Shown one piece after another: positions 8,368 through 15,585 of a stretch of 63,053 nt of DNA. Under the pieces are notes generated by a model, which saw nothing but the letters and a program-made list of their open reading frames with translations, did not search any database and had not been told where the DNA came from. The translations under genes were made by a program, and so were the position numbers. Position 1 is the first letter of the stretch. Each line of letters begins with the position of its first letter. Source of the DNA: an uncultured Johnsonella sp. (GTDB lineage: Bacteria > Bacillota > Clostridia > Lachnospirales > Lachnospiraceae); the NCBI GenBank assembly GCA_937927235.1, contig CALBCM010000040.1:1-63053 (forward strand), read 5' to 3'.

Positions 8368-9750
8368 TTGAAAGTTTATTTTGACAATGAGCCTAGAACT
8401 CCGGGCAGGAGCAGGGCAAAAGCAGATGAAAAAAAGACAATAATTATATTAAGTGCGGCATGCGGCATTTTGCTTATCACAAGCATAGTGCTGTTTGCCA
8501 GAGTGATAAGCCTTAGCAGAGAAAACAGCAATTTAAAAAAAGCCGGTAATTCAGAAAGCATAGCCTCAGACAGTAACGCCAAAAAGCCTTCGAAAAAAGC
8601 AGCTGAAACTACAAAAGCTGAAGAAAGCTCAGATACAGCTGAAGTAAGTCAAAGCAGCGAGGAGAGCCAGACCTCCTCAGAGCAGTCTTCACCGGTTTCC
8701 AATGCTTCAAGTGTTTCAAATTCAAACAGCTTGGCAAGTGCTTCACAGCGGACAAAGAGCGGTACGGGAATTTCCAGGTCAGCCGGAGCACTGGGCGCAA
8801 ATTCAGCCTCTTCTGCTTTAAGAGGTGCGGGAAGCAGTGCGGTATCCAATACACGCAGCGGGACAAGACAAGGGGCAGCCTCGGCTGCCGCTCAAACAAG
8901 TACCGCAAGAAAAGCCTCAGCTGCCGGACAGGGAAGCTCAGGCAATTCTTCACGCAATACCTCTGCTGTAAACCCGACCTCAGCCGTGCCGACGCAGACT
9001 GCTGCTACGACTGAAGCTGCGGCAACTACCGCTGCGACAAACAATAATAATTCCTCATCAAATGTAGACCCCGGCAAACAGCTTGAAAATTTAACAGGCA
9101 TAGCCTCAGGCACTGTACTGACAGATACAAATATTGATTCCGGCAATATCGGAAAATACTTCGTGTCTATGGATATAGATGACGGCGGTTATGTCTATAA
9201 CAGAATTGTCGGAAAATCCTTTAAGCAAAATACTGAAATTTCGCTTTCGTCTTTAAAATACATAAAGGTTCTCCATTATAATTTTAATAATAATATTCAG
9301 GTTGGTGAAATGATTGTAAACAAGGATATAGCTGATGATGTACTTAATATTTTTAAGGAGCTTTTTGAGGCGAAGTATCAGATTAATTCAATGCATTTAG
9401 TTGATAATTACTGGACCGGGAACCCTATGTCTTCCGACTGGCAGTCGATTGAAGCTAATAATACCTCAGGCTTTTGCTACAGAAAGAAAGTAAATGAAAG
9501 CGGACTTTCACTTCATGCCTACGGCAGGGCGATTGATATTAATCCTCAGCAAAATCCTTATGTTTCTTATTCAAGCGGAAGTGCAAAATGGTCGCATTCC
9601 AATGCAGATGCCTATGTCAACAGAGAGAGCGGTCAGTCGCACATGATTAGTCACGATGACAAGGCTTATCAGGTATTTACAAAATATGGCTTCAGGTGGG
9701 GCGGAGATTTCAGCGAGCCTAAGGACTATCAGCATTTTGAAAAAGAATAG
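8368..9750 (+). CDS. Membrane-anchored M15-family peptidase with a long Ser/Ala/Thr-rich linker
   Basis: The 460-residue protein starts with TTG, preceded by GAGGTG 7 bases upstream. A short basic N-terminus is followed by one membrane helix (about 25-46). Residues ~50-230 are a low-complexity Ser/Ala/Thr/Gln-rich stretch likely to span the cell wall. The C-terminal third is a D-Ala-D-Ala carboxypeptidase/endopeptidase-like domain of the M15 family (Peptidase_M15_4-like), with the zinc-site motifs LSLHAYGRAIDINPQQNPY and WGGDFSEPKDYQHFE. Expected role: trimming of peptidoglycan stem peptides outside the cell. The linker is coded by biased GCT/AGC/ACA codons and is the most repetitive coding DNA in the window. 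It has its own promoter and is monocistronic. Confidence 0.8.
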   Translation: MKVYFDNEPRTPGRSRAKADEKKTIIILSAACGILLITSIVLFARVISLSRENSNLKKAGNSESIASDSNAKKPSKKAAETTKAEESSDTAEVSQSSEESQTSSEQSSPVSNASSVSNSNSLASASQRTKSGTGISRSAGALGANSASSALRGAGSSAVSNTRSGTRQGAASAAAQTSTARKASAAGQGSSGNSSRNTSAVNPTSAVPTQTAATTEAAATTAATNNNNSSSNVDPGKQLENLTGIASGTVLTDTNIDSGNIGKYFVSMDIDDGGYVYNRIVGKSFKQNTEISLSSLKYIKVLHYNFNNNIQVGEMIVNKDIADDVLNIFKELFEAKYQINSMHLVDNYWTGNPMSSDWQSIEANNTSGFCYRKKVNESGLSLHAYGRAIDINPQQNPYVSYSSGSAKWSHSNADAYVNRESGQSHMISHDDKAYQVFTKYGFRWGGDFSEPKDYQHFEKE

Positions 9751-9765
9751 CAATGTAAGCTTATA

Positions 9766-9794
9766 TTGACAGCAGGCTTCAGGTATGCTATATT
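9766..9794 (+). promoter_or_regulatory. Promoter of rpsO
   Basis: TTGACA at 9766-9771, a spacer of exactly 17 bases and TATATT at 9789-9794. The expected start is near 9801, just upstream of the structured leader. Confidence 0.75.
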
Positions 9795-9803
9795 TTACAC
9801 GCA

Positions 9804-9853
9804 ATAAACGCCTGGGCTAAGTATAAGGAATCTCCGTCCGATACTTGGTTTAT
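9804..9853 (+). promoter_or_regulatory. rpsO leader RNA, likely S15 autoregulatory structure
   Basis: The leader between promoter and rpsO contains CTAAGTAT (9817-9824), which pairs over all 8 positions (one G-U) with ATACTTGG (9841-9848). A second possible helix, ATAAAC (9804-9809) with GTTTAT (9848-9853), would compete with or stack on it. Ribosomal protein S15 represses its own translation through leader structures in several bacterial groups. That this hairpin does so here is inference from position and structure. Confidence 0.5.
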
Positions 9854-9888
9854 GGTGAGTATTAAAATATAATTTTAAGGAGTACAAG

Positions 9889-10155
9889 ATGATTACAAAG
9901 GAAAAGAAAACGGACATTATTAATAAGTATGCAAGGAAAGAGGGAGATACAGGCTCACCGGAGGTTCAGATTGCAATACTTACCGCAAGGATTCAGGAGC
10001 TTACCGAGCATCTTAAGGAGAATAAAAAGGACCACCATTCAAGAAGAGGACTGCTTAAAATGGTAGGTAAGAGGAGAGGACTGCTTCAATACCTTAAAAA
10101 TAAGGATATTGAGGGCTACCGTACCCTTATTGAGAAGCTTGAAATAAGAAAGTAG
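9889..10155 (+). CDS. rpsO: Ribosomal protein S15
   Basis: S15 binds 16S rRNA early in 30S assembly. The 88 residues match the family exactly, with the signature DTGSPEVQIAILTARI, then HLKENKKDHHSRRGLLKMVGKRR and the C-terminal LLQYLKNKDIEGY. AAGGAG precedes the ATG. The gene is monocistronic, with its own promoter, a structured leader and a terminator at 10198. Confidence 0.97.
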   Translation: MITKEKKTDIINKYARKEGDTGSPEVQIAILTARIQELTEHLKENKKDHHSRRGLLKMVGKRRGLLQYLKNKDIEGYRTLIEKLEIRK

Positions 10156-10197
10156 TATTGATTATTTTTCAGCGGCAGGGCTGAAGCATATAATTAA

Positions 10198-10225
10198 AGA
10201 CGGCTCATAGACGAGTCGTCTTTTT
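10198..10225 (+). terminator. Intrinsic terminator after rpsO
   Basis: AGACGGCTC (10198-10206) pairs with GAGTCGTCT (10213-10221) with one G-U pair and a 6-base loop, followed immediately by TTTTT. Confidence 0.8.
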
Positions 10226-10265
10226 ACTGTATTTCATGTGAAATCCACAAAGAATTCACAAATAA

Positions 10266-10308
10266 TTAGCACTCAAAACTTGACAGTGCTAACAATTAAT
10301 GATATAAC
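10266..10308 (+). promoter_or_regulatory. CIRCE operator overlapping the groESL promoter
   Basis: TTAGCACTC (10266-10274), 9 bases, then CAGTGCTAA (10284-10292) matches the CIRCE consensus with one mismatch (C for G at 10284). That base is also part of a perfect TTGACA -35 box (10280-10285), which is followed after 17 bases by TATAAC (10303-10308). The HrcA repressor would therefore cover the -35 box. HrcA is not encoded in the window. Confidence 0.88.
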
Positions 10309-10362
10309 ATATCCAGGTTTTAGTTAATAAAACGTTTAACATATTTAAGGAGGTTATTTTAA

Positions 10363-10647
10363 ATGAAATTAGTACCATTATTTGATAGGGTGGTTTTAAA
10401 GCAGCTGCTTGCTGAAGAAACAACAAAATCAGGGATTGTTCTTCCGGGACAGGCTAAGGAAAAGCCTTCACAGGGAGAGGTAATAGCAGTAGGTCCGGGC
10501 GGAGTTATTGACGGCAAGGAAGTGAAGATGCAGGTAAAAGAAAAAGACAAGGTTATTTATTCAAAATATTCAGGCACAGAGGTTGAGATAGACGGAGAAA
10601 CTTATTTAGTAGTCAAGCAAAATGATATCCTTGCAATTATTGAATAG
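10363..10647 (+). CDS. groES: Co-chaperonin GroES
   Basis: GroES caps the GroEL folding chamber. The 94 residues match the family, with PLFDRVVLKQL at the N-terminus, the mobile loop region ETTKSGIVLPGQAKEKP and a C-terminal YLVVKQNDILAIIE. AAGGAGG precedes the ATG by 8 bases. It is transcribed from the CIRCE-controlled promoter upstream and followed by groEL after 143 bases. Confidence 0.97.
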   Translation: MKLVPLFDRVVLKQLLAEETTKSGIVLPGQAKEKPSQGEVIAVGPGGVIDGKEVKMQVKEKDKVIYSKYSGTEVEIDGETYLVVKQNDILAIIE

Positions 10648-10659
10648 GTCAACCGCAGT

Positions 10660-10681
10660 CCCGCTGATTTTAGATGGCGGG
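10660..10681 (+). other. Intercistronic hairpin between groES and groEL
   Basis: CCCGCT (10660-10665) and GGCGGG (10676-10681) can pair across a 10-base loop. No T-run follows, so it is not a terminator. It may mark an RNA processing or stability site that sets the groES:groEL ratio (inference). The rest of the 143-base gap shows nothing else clear apart from the groEL ribosome binding site. Confidence 0.35.
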
Positions 10682-10790
10682 TCAAGGCCTGTGAAGCGGA
10701 AAGCTCATTGGCTTTATATAATGGGTAGTTTACTAATATAAATAATAATTAAGATATAGATACTAACAACAATTATGGAGGAAAATATAA

Positions 10791-12413
10791 ATGGCAAAGG
10801 AAATTAAGTACGGAGTTGATGCTAGAAAGGCTTTAGAGTCTGGAGTTAATCAGCTTGCTGATACTGTGAGAGTGACGCTTGGTCCTAAGGGAAGAAACGT
10901 AGTTTTAGATAAGAGCTACGGAGCACCGCTTATTACAAATGACGGAGTGACGATTGCAAAAGAAATAGAGCTTGAAGATGCTTTTGAAAATATGGGAGCA
11001 CAGCTTGTAAAAGAGGTTGCAACCAAGACTAACGATGTTGCAGGTGACGGAACTACAACTGCTACAGTGCTTGCACAGTCAATGATAAATGAGGGCATGA
11101 AAAATATAGCGGCGGGAGCTAATGCTATTATAATAAGAAAGGGCATGAAAAAAGCATGTAATGTTGCCGTTGAAGCGATTGCTTCCATGAGCGAGCCTAT
11201 TAACGGAAACGAGCAGATAGCAAGAGTTGCTGCAATCTCTGCCGGAGATGATGAAGTGGGTCAGATGGTAGCTGATGCTATGGATAAGGTTACAAACGAC
11301 GGTGTAATTACTATTGAAGAATCAAAAACTATGAAGACCGAGCTTGACCTTGTAGAGGGCATGCAGTTTGACAGAGGTTATGTATCTGCTTATATGTGTA
11401 CTGACATGGAGAAGATGGAAGCCAATCTGGATGACCCTTATGTACTCATTACCGATAAGAAGATTGCTAACATTCAGGAAATTCTGCCTATACTTGAAGA
11501 AATTGTTAAGACTGGCTCAAAGCTGCTGATAATTGCAGAAGACGTTGAAGGAGAGGCACTTACTACCCTCATTGTAAACAAGCTTAGAGGAACCTTTAAT
11601 GTAGTGGCGGTTAAAGCACCTGGATACGGTGACAGAAGAAAAGAGATGCTTAAGGATATTGCAATACTTACAGGCGGACAGGTAATAAGTGAGGAGCTTG
11701 GACTTGAGCTTAAGGAGGCAAGTATTGATAAGCTGGGCAGAGCAAAGTCGGTCAAGGTTTCAAAGGAAAATACCATAATTGTAGACGGCACCGGAGATAA
11801 GAAAGAGATTGATGCCAGAGTTGCACAGATTAAAGCACAGATTGAAGAAACCACCTCTGATTTTGACAGAGAGAAGCTTCAAGAAAGGCTTGCCAAGCTT
11901 TCAGGCGGAGTTGCCGTGATAAGAGTTGGCGCTGCGACTGAAACGGAGATGAAGGAAGCTAAGCTTCGTATGGAGGATGCGCTTAATGCTACGAGAGCAG
12001 CCGTTGAAGAAGGAATTATAGCCGGAGGAGGTTCAGCTTATATTCACGCAAGCAAGGAAGTTGAAAAGCTTATAGAAAAGCTTGAAGGAGATGAAAAGAC
12101 AGGTGCAAGGATAGTGCTTAAGGCACTTGAATCACCACTTTACCGCATTGTTGAAAATGCCGGTCTTGAGGGAAGCGTAGTAGTAAGCAAGGTTAAGGAA
12201 TCAAAGAAGGGAGTAGGTTTTGATGCCTACAAGGAAGAATATGTAGATATGGTCAAAGCGGGTATCCTCGACCCTGCAAAGGTAACTCGTTCAGCACTTC
12301 AAAATGCCACCTCAGTAGCAAGCACACTGCTTACAACTGAATCGGTAGTAGCAAATATCAAAGAAGATGCACCGGCTATGCCTCCGGGAGCAGGAATGGG
12401 CGGAATGATGTAA
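10791..12413 (+). CDS. groEL: Chaperonin GroEL
   Basis: GroEL forms the double-ring 60 kDa chaperonin that refolds proteins with ATP and GroES. The 540 residues are complete. Motifs include VTLGPKGRNVVLDKSYGAP, NDVAGDGTTTATVLAQ (nucleotide binding), VEEGIIAGGGSAY and the Gly-Met-rich tail GAGMGGMM. A strong GGAGG precedes the ATG. A perfect terminator follows at 12441. Confidence 0.98.
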   Translation: MAKEIKYGVDARKALESGVNQLADTVRVTLGPKGRNVVLDKSYGAPLITNDGVTIAKEIELEDAFENMGAQLVKEVATKTNDVAGDGTTTATVLAQSMINEGMKNIAAGANAIIIRKGMKKACNVAVEAIASMSEPINGNEQIARVAAISAGDDEVGQMVADAMDKVTNDGVITIEESKTMKTELDLVEGMQFDRGYVSAYMCTDMEKMEANLDDPYVLITDKKIANIQEILPILEEIVKTGSKLLIIAEDVEGEALTTLIVNKLRGTFNVVAVKAPGYGDRRKEMLKDIAILTGGQVISEELGLELKEASIDKLGRAKSVKVSKENTIIVDGTGDKKEIDARVAQIKAQIEETTSDFDREKLQERLAKLSGGVAVIRVGAATETEMKEAKLRMEDALNATRAAVEEGIIAGGGSAYIHASKEVEKLIEKLEGDEKTGARIVLKALESPLYRIVENAGLEGSVVVSKVKESKKGVGFDAYKEEYVDMVKAGILDPAKVTRSALQNATSVASTLLTTESVVANIKEDAPAMPPGAGMGGMM

Positions 12414-12440
12414 TTATATAAATTTTATAGAGAAATTTAT

Positions 12441-12493
12441 TTTAGCAGGTATGTGCATAATTGATAAATTATGCTTGCCTGCTAAATTTTTTT
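12441..12493 (+). terminator. Intrinsic terminator after groEL
   Basis: TTTAGCAGG (12441-12449) pairs perfectly with CCTGCTAAA (12478-12486). Inside it, GCATAATT and AATTATGC form a second perfect helix around a GATA loop. The helix runs into TTTTTTT. Confidence 0.9.
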
Positions 12494-12932
12494 ATAATTT
12501 TCTTTAAAAAAACGTAAAATCTCTTGAGAAGAATGGAAAAATATGTTAAAATGAAATCACTCAGAATATAGTAGAAGTATTTGGATTAATCAAAATGTTA
12601 GGTGATACTTGCTATATTGGGGATAGACAGCAGATTATAGGATTAAATGTATTAAACAGTTCATAGTTCGAATTAAGAACACTAACAGGAGTTATTTGTA
12701 GATACTGTACAAATATCTACTTGTTATAATTGTAAAATTCAGTATTTGCTTACAAAGTATAAAGTGATAAGATGGTGCAGTATTAGAAAATAATAATATT
12801 CCTTTTAGATTATAGTAATAATACTAAAAATATGTAGAGTGTTATTATAATTTATTCAAACTGGAGGCTGTAGATTTTAACAGAGTATGGCATCATGAAT
12901 ATTCTGTAGCATTCATAAGGGAGGAAGAATGT
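12494..12932 (+). promoter_or_regulatory. Long AT-rich upstream region with promoter and dyad operator
   Basis: These 439 bases hold no credible gene. TTGAGA (12524-12529), 17 bases and TAAAAT (12547-12552) form a plausible promoter that would give a leader of about 370 nt before the L,D-transpeptidase gene. A perfect dyad, GTAGATA (12698-12704), 9 bases, TATCTAC (12714-12720), lies just before TTGTTATAAT and looks like a repressor operator at a second promoter. Whether the leader has a regulatory structure is unknown. Confidence 0.45.
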
Positions 12933-13835
12933 ATGCTGAGTAAAGGCTTTATTAAAGGGGATTTAATTACAGGTGTTAAGGATTCTTTAAACAAGAGATG
13001 GCTTGGATATTTTAAGGCAGCTGTTGGCGGTTGTGCGGTAATCGGGTTATGTCTTGGATTAAATGCTATTTCACATGCGGCTGAAATTAAAGTAAGCCCA
13101 AACGGTGAAACTAAGTCAAGCGTATACAGAGAACCTAAACCAGATGATGAAGGAGAGTCCATAGCTAAGGGCGATACAGCTAAAAAGGAAACTGCTAAGG
13201 CAGCAGCGGATAAAAAGGATGGAGTGTATCAAAATATAAAGCATATTATAGTAATTGCAGGTCATACCAAAGATAAAACCAAGGTTACTCTCAATGATTA
13301 CACACTTAATGATGACGGAACCTGGAAGAAAAACTGGGCAATAAATGGTGTCTGCGGTGAAAATGGTATTGCTGCCGATAAAAAAGAAGGTGATAAGAAA
13401 ACTCCGGAAGGCTTTTTCTCGCCTATAATGGCATTTGGTATCAAGGATGACCCGGGCAGCAAGATTAAATACCACAAGCTGGAAACCGGTGACTACTGGG
13501 TTGATGATTCTAAAAGTAAGTTTTATAATAAGCTTGTAAACAGCTATACTACAGCTAAGGATTGGAATTCAGCTGAGGATATGCTTGCTACGGCACCTTA
13601 TTACAACTATGGTATTGCACTTGACTACAATATAGAAGGAGTTCCTCATAAGGGTTCAGCTATTTTTATACACTGCATGAAATCCGACCAGGATACCGCA
13701 GGCTCGGCAGGCTGTATAAAGATACCGGAAGAATATATGGTTAAGTTGATAAAGGAAACTGATCAAAATACTAAGTTCTTTATTATGGCAAAACAGCAGA
13801 CTTGGTTTGATTACAGAGATAAGGGTAAGAAATAA
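12933..13835 (+). CDS. L,D-transpeptidase (YkuD) family protein
   Basis: L,D-transpeptidases use a catalytic Cys to cross-link peptidoglycan stems (3-3 links) or attach proteins. The 300-residue protein has a signal anchor (about 28-50, ending SHAAE), a charged Lys/Ala/Asp-rich linker (about 60-95) and a C-terminal YkuD-like domain. The active-site segment is AIFIHCMK followed by TAGSAGCIKIP, so the nucleophile Cys lies in SAGCI rather than the classical SHGCIR. Proteins with TAGC-type motifs form a recognised branch. AAGGGAGGAAG precedes the ATG. The gene is monocistronic with a long leader. Confidence 0.75.
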   Translation: MLSKGFIKGDLITGVKDSLNKRWLGYFKAAVGGCAVIGLCLGLNAISHAAEIKVSPNGETKSSVYREPKPDDEGESIAKGDTAKKETAKAAADKKDGVYQNIKHIIVIAGHTKDKTKVTLNDYTLNDDGTWKKNWAINGVCGENGIAADKKEGDKKTPEGFFSPIMAFGIKDDPGSKIKYHKLETGDYWVDDSKSKFYNKLVNSYTTAKDWNSAEDMLATAPYYNYGIALDYNIEGVPHKGSAIFIHCMKSDQDTAGSAGCIKIPEEYMVKLIKETDQNTKFFIMAKQQTWFDYRDKGKK

Positions 13836-13843
13836 GTATGTGA

Positions 13844-13872
13844 TTGACATAGAGGTCGTCATTTGTTAATAT
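13844..13872 (+). promoter_or_regulatory. Promoter of guaB
   Basis: TTGACA at 13844-13849, exactly 17 bases, TAATAT at 13867-13872. The expected start is near 13879, about 150 bases before the guaB ATG. Confidence 0.7.
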
Positions 13873-13877
13873 ATAAA

Positions 13878-14013
13878 ATATCGAAACCATCTAGGGGATA
13901 TGATTAAGGTATGTATTGCAGTAGAATCTGTATACATACCTTATTCATATCATGCTATATGGGCAGTTTCTTCGCATAAGACTCCGGTCATATGCGATAT
14001 ATTTTTATTTTTT
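13878..14013 (+). promoter_or_regulatory. guaB leader RNA: candidate riboswitch or attenuator with terminator
   Basis: Directly after the promoter, ATATCG (13878-13883) can pair with CGATAT (13995-14000), closing the leader. Inside is a long hairpin, 13897-13916 with 13932-13951 (19 of 20 positions paired, one T-T mismatch). Next is a terminator-like hairpin: CGCATA (13973-13978) with TATGCG (13991-13996), an inner GAC/GTC helix and loop TCCG, then ATATATTTTTATTTTTT. The closing helix and the terminator share bases 13995-13996 and cannot form fully together, the layout of a switch. It does not fit the purine, PRPP or ppGpp riboswitch patterns I know. Ligand unknown; a purine-related signal is the obvious guess. 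Confidence 0.55.
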
Positions 14014-14027
14014 CAGGAGGATTAATA

Positions 14028-15485
14028 ATGGCAATCATTATTGGTGAGGGAATCACATTTGATGATGTACTATTGCAGCCCGCTTATTCGGAGGTTATAG
14101 GTAATCAGATAGATTTGTCTACTGACCTTACGAAAAAAATCAGACTTAATATACCACTTATGAGTGCAGGAATGGATACCGTAACTGAGCATAGGATGGC
14201 TATAGCTATGTCGAGACAGGGAGGCATAGGCATAATACATAAAAATATGTCTATAGAGGAGCAGGCTGAAGAAGTTGATAAGGTGAAGCGTTCTGAAAAC
14301 GGTGTAATAACTGACCCGTTTTCATTATCGCCTGATAATACCTTAAAAGATGCCAATGAGCTTATGGGAAAATACCGCATCTCCGGTGTACCTATCACAA
14401 TAGAGAAAAAGCTTGTCGGGATTATAACAAATAGAGACCTTAAATTTGAAGAAAATCCCAATAAAAGAATAGCTGACTGCATGACAAAAGAAAATTTAGT
14501 GACGGCGCTTGAGGGAACTACTATGGAGGAAGCAAAGAAGATTCTTGCAAAAGCCAAAGTAGAGAAGCTTCCTATAGTGAATGAGAAAGGAGAGCTTAAA
14601 GGGCTGATTACAATTAAGGATATAGAAAAGCAGATTAAATATCCAAATTCGGCAAAAGATATACAGGGCAGGCTTCTCTGCGGGGCTGCACTTGGAATCA
14701 CTCCTGATGTACTTGAAAGATGTGCTGCACTTGTGGCAGTAAAGGTTGATGTAGTAGTAGTGGATTCGGCACACGGACATTCTGCAAATGTCATACAATG
14801 CGTGAAGGATATTAAAAGAAGCTTTCCGCAGTTGCAGCTTATTGCAGGCAATGTAGCGACTGCTGAGGGAACAAGGGCACTTATAGAAGCAGGTGCAGAC
14901 TGTATTAAGGTGGGAATAGGTCCCGGCTCTATATGCACTACCAGAGTAGTGGCAGGCATCGGTGTGCCTCAGATCAGTGCACTTATGGAATGCTTTGATG
15001 CTGCAAAGGAGGACAGCATTCCTATTATTGCCGACGGAGGCATAAAATATTCAGGAGATATAACTAAGGCTCTCGCGGTAGGAGGCAATGTCTGTATGAT
15101 AGGCTCACTTTTCGCAGGCTGTGATGAATCTCCTGGAGATTATGAGCTGTATCAGGGCAGAAAGTATAAGGTATACAGAGGTATGGGCTCTATGGCGGCT
15201 ATGGAAAGAGGCAGCAAGGACAGATACTTCCAGTCTGAAGCTAAAAAGCTTGTTCCTGAGGGCGTTGAGGGCAGAGTAGCCTATAAGGGCAGTATTGAAG
15301 ATACTGTCTATCAGCTGTTAGGCGGAGTGCGTTCAGGCATGGGTTATTGCGGAGCTAAGGATATTCCTACCCTGCAAAGAGAAGCAAGACTTGTTAAGAT
15401 TACTTCAGCGGCTCTTAAGGAAAGCCATCCCCATGATATTCATATCACCAAGGAAGCTCCAAATTATTCGTCTGATGATATTTAG
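14028..15485 (+). CDS. guaB: Inosine-5'-monophosphate dehydrogenase
   Basis: GuaB oxidises IMP to XMP with NAD+, the committed step of GMP synthesis. I chose the ATG at 14028 (485 residues) because AGGAGG lies 7 bases before it; an in-frame ATG at 13992 lies inside the leader terminator. Motifs: TFDDVLLQPAYSEV at the N-terminus, two CBS domains (about 95-205), VVDSAHGHS, the catalytic loop GIGPGSICTTR with C303, and the flap region around KLVPEGVEGRV. Expression is probably controlled by the structured leader upstream. Confidence 0.95.
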   Translation: MAIIIGEGITFDDVLLQPAYSEVIGNQIDLSTDLTKKIRLNIPLMSAGMDTVTEHRMAIAMSRQGGIGIIHKNMSIEEQAEEVDKVKRSENGVITDPFSLSPDNTLKDANELMGKYRISGVPITIEKKLVGIITNRDLKFEENPNKRIADCMTKENLVTALEGTTMEEAKKILAKAKVEKLPIVNEKGELKGLITIKDIEKQIKYPNSAKDIQGRLLCGAALGITPDVLERCAALVAVKVDVVVVDSAHGHSANVIQCVKDIKRSFPQLQLIAGNVATAEGTRALIEAGADCIKVGIGPGSICTTRVVAGIGVPQISALMECFDAAKEDSIPIIADGGIKYSGDITKALAVGGNVCMIGSLFAGCDESPGDYELYQGRKYKVYRGMGSMAAMERGSKDRYFQSEAKKLVPEGVEGRVAYKGSIEDTVYQLLGGVRSGMGYCGAKDIPTLQREARLVKITSAALKESHPHDIHITKEAPNYSSDDI

Positions 15486-15529
15486 AGTATATATGCTGCT
15501 TGATATGCAGCGGCACTTTGCACAAGCTA

Positions 15530-15550
15530 CCCCGATCCGAAAGGTCGGGG
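15530..15550 (+). other. Weak hairpin in the guaB-apbE gap
   Basis: CCCCGA (15530-15535) pairs with TCGGGG (15545-15550). Only AAGTTAATTT follows, so termination would be weak at best and apbE may be read through from guaB. Confidence 0.35.
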
Positions 15551-15585
15551 AAGTTAATTTATATAAAACTAATTAGGAATATAAG

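Noticed and set aside
8610..9060. Antisense and alternative-frame reading frames over the Ser/Ala-rich linker
   Set aside because: They are shadows created by the biased codon composition of the M15 peptidase linker, without ribosome binding sites.
13955..14000. Purine riboswitch upstream of guaB (fragments ATATGG, AGTTTCT, GGTCATATG)
   Set aside because: The short order of fragments resembles the guanine aptamer, but helices P2 and P3 cannot form with the bases present and the total length is too short.
14105..14959. Long minus-strand frame opposite guaB
   Set aside because: No ribosome binding site or homology; guaB is clearly the real gene.
15530..15550. Terminator after guaB
   Set aside because: Good 6-bp helix but no T-run follows.
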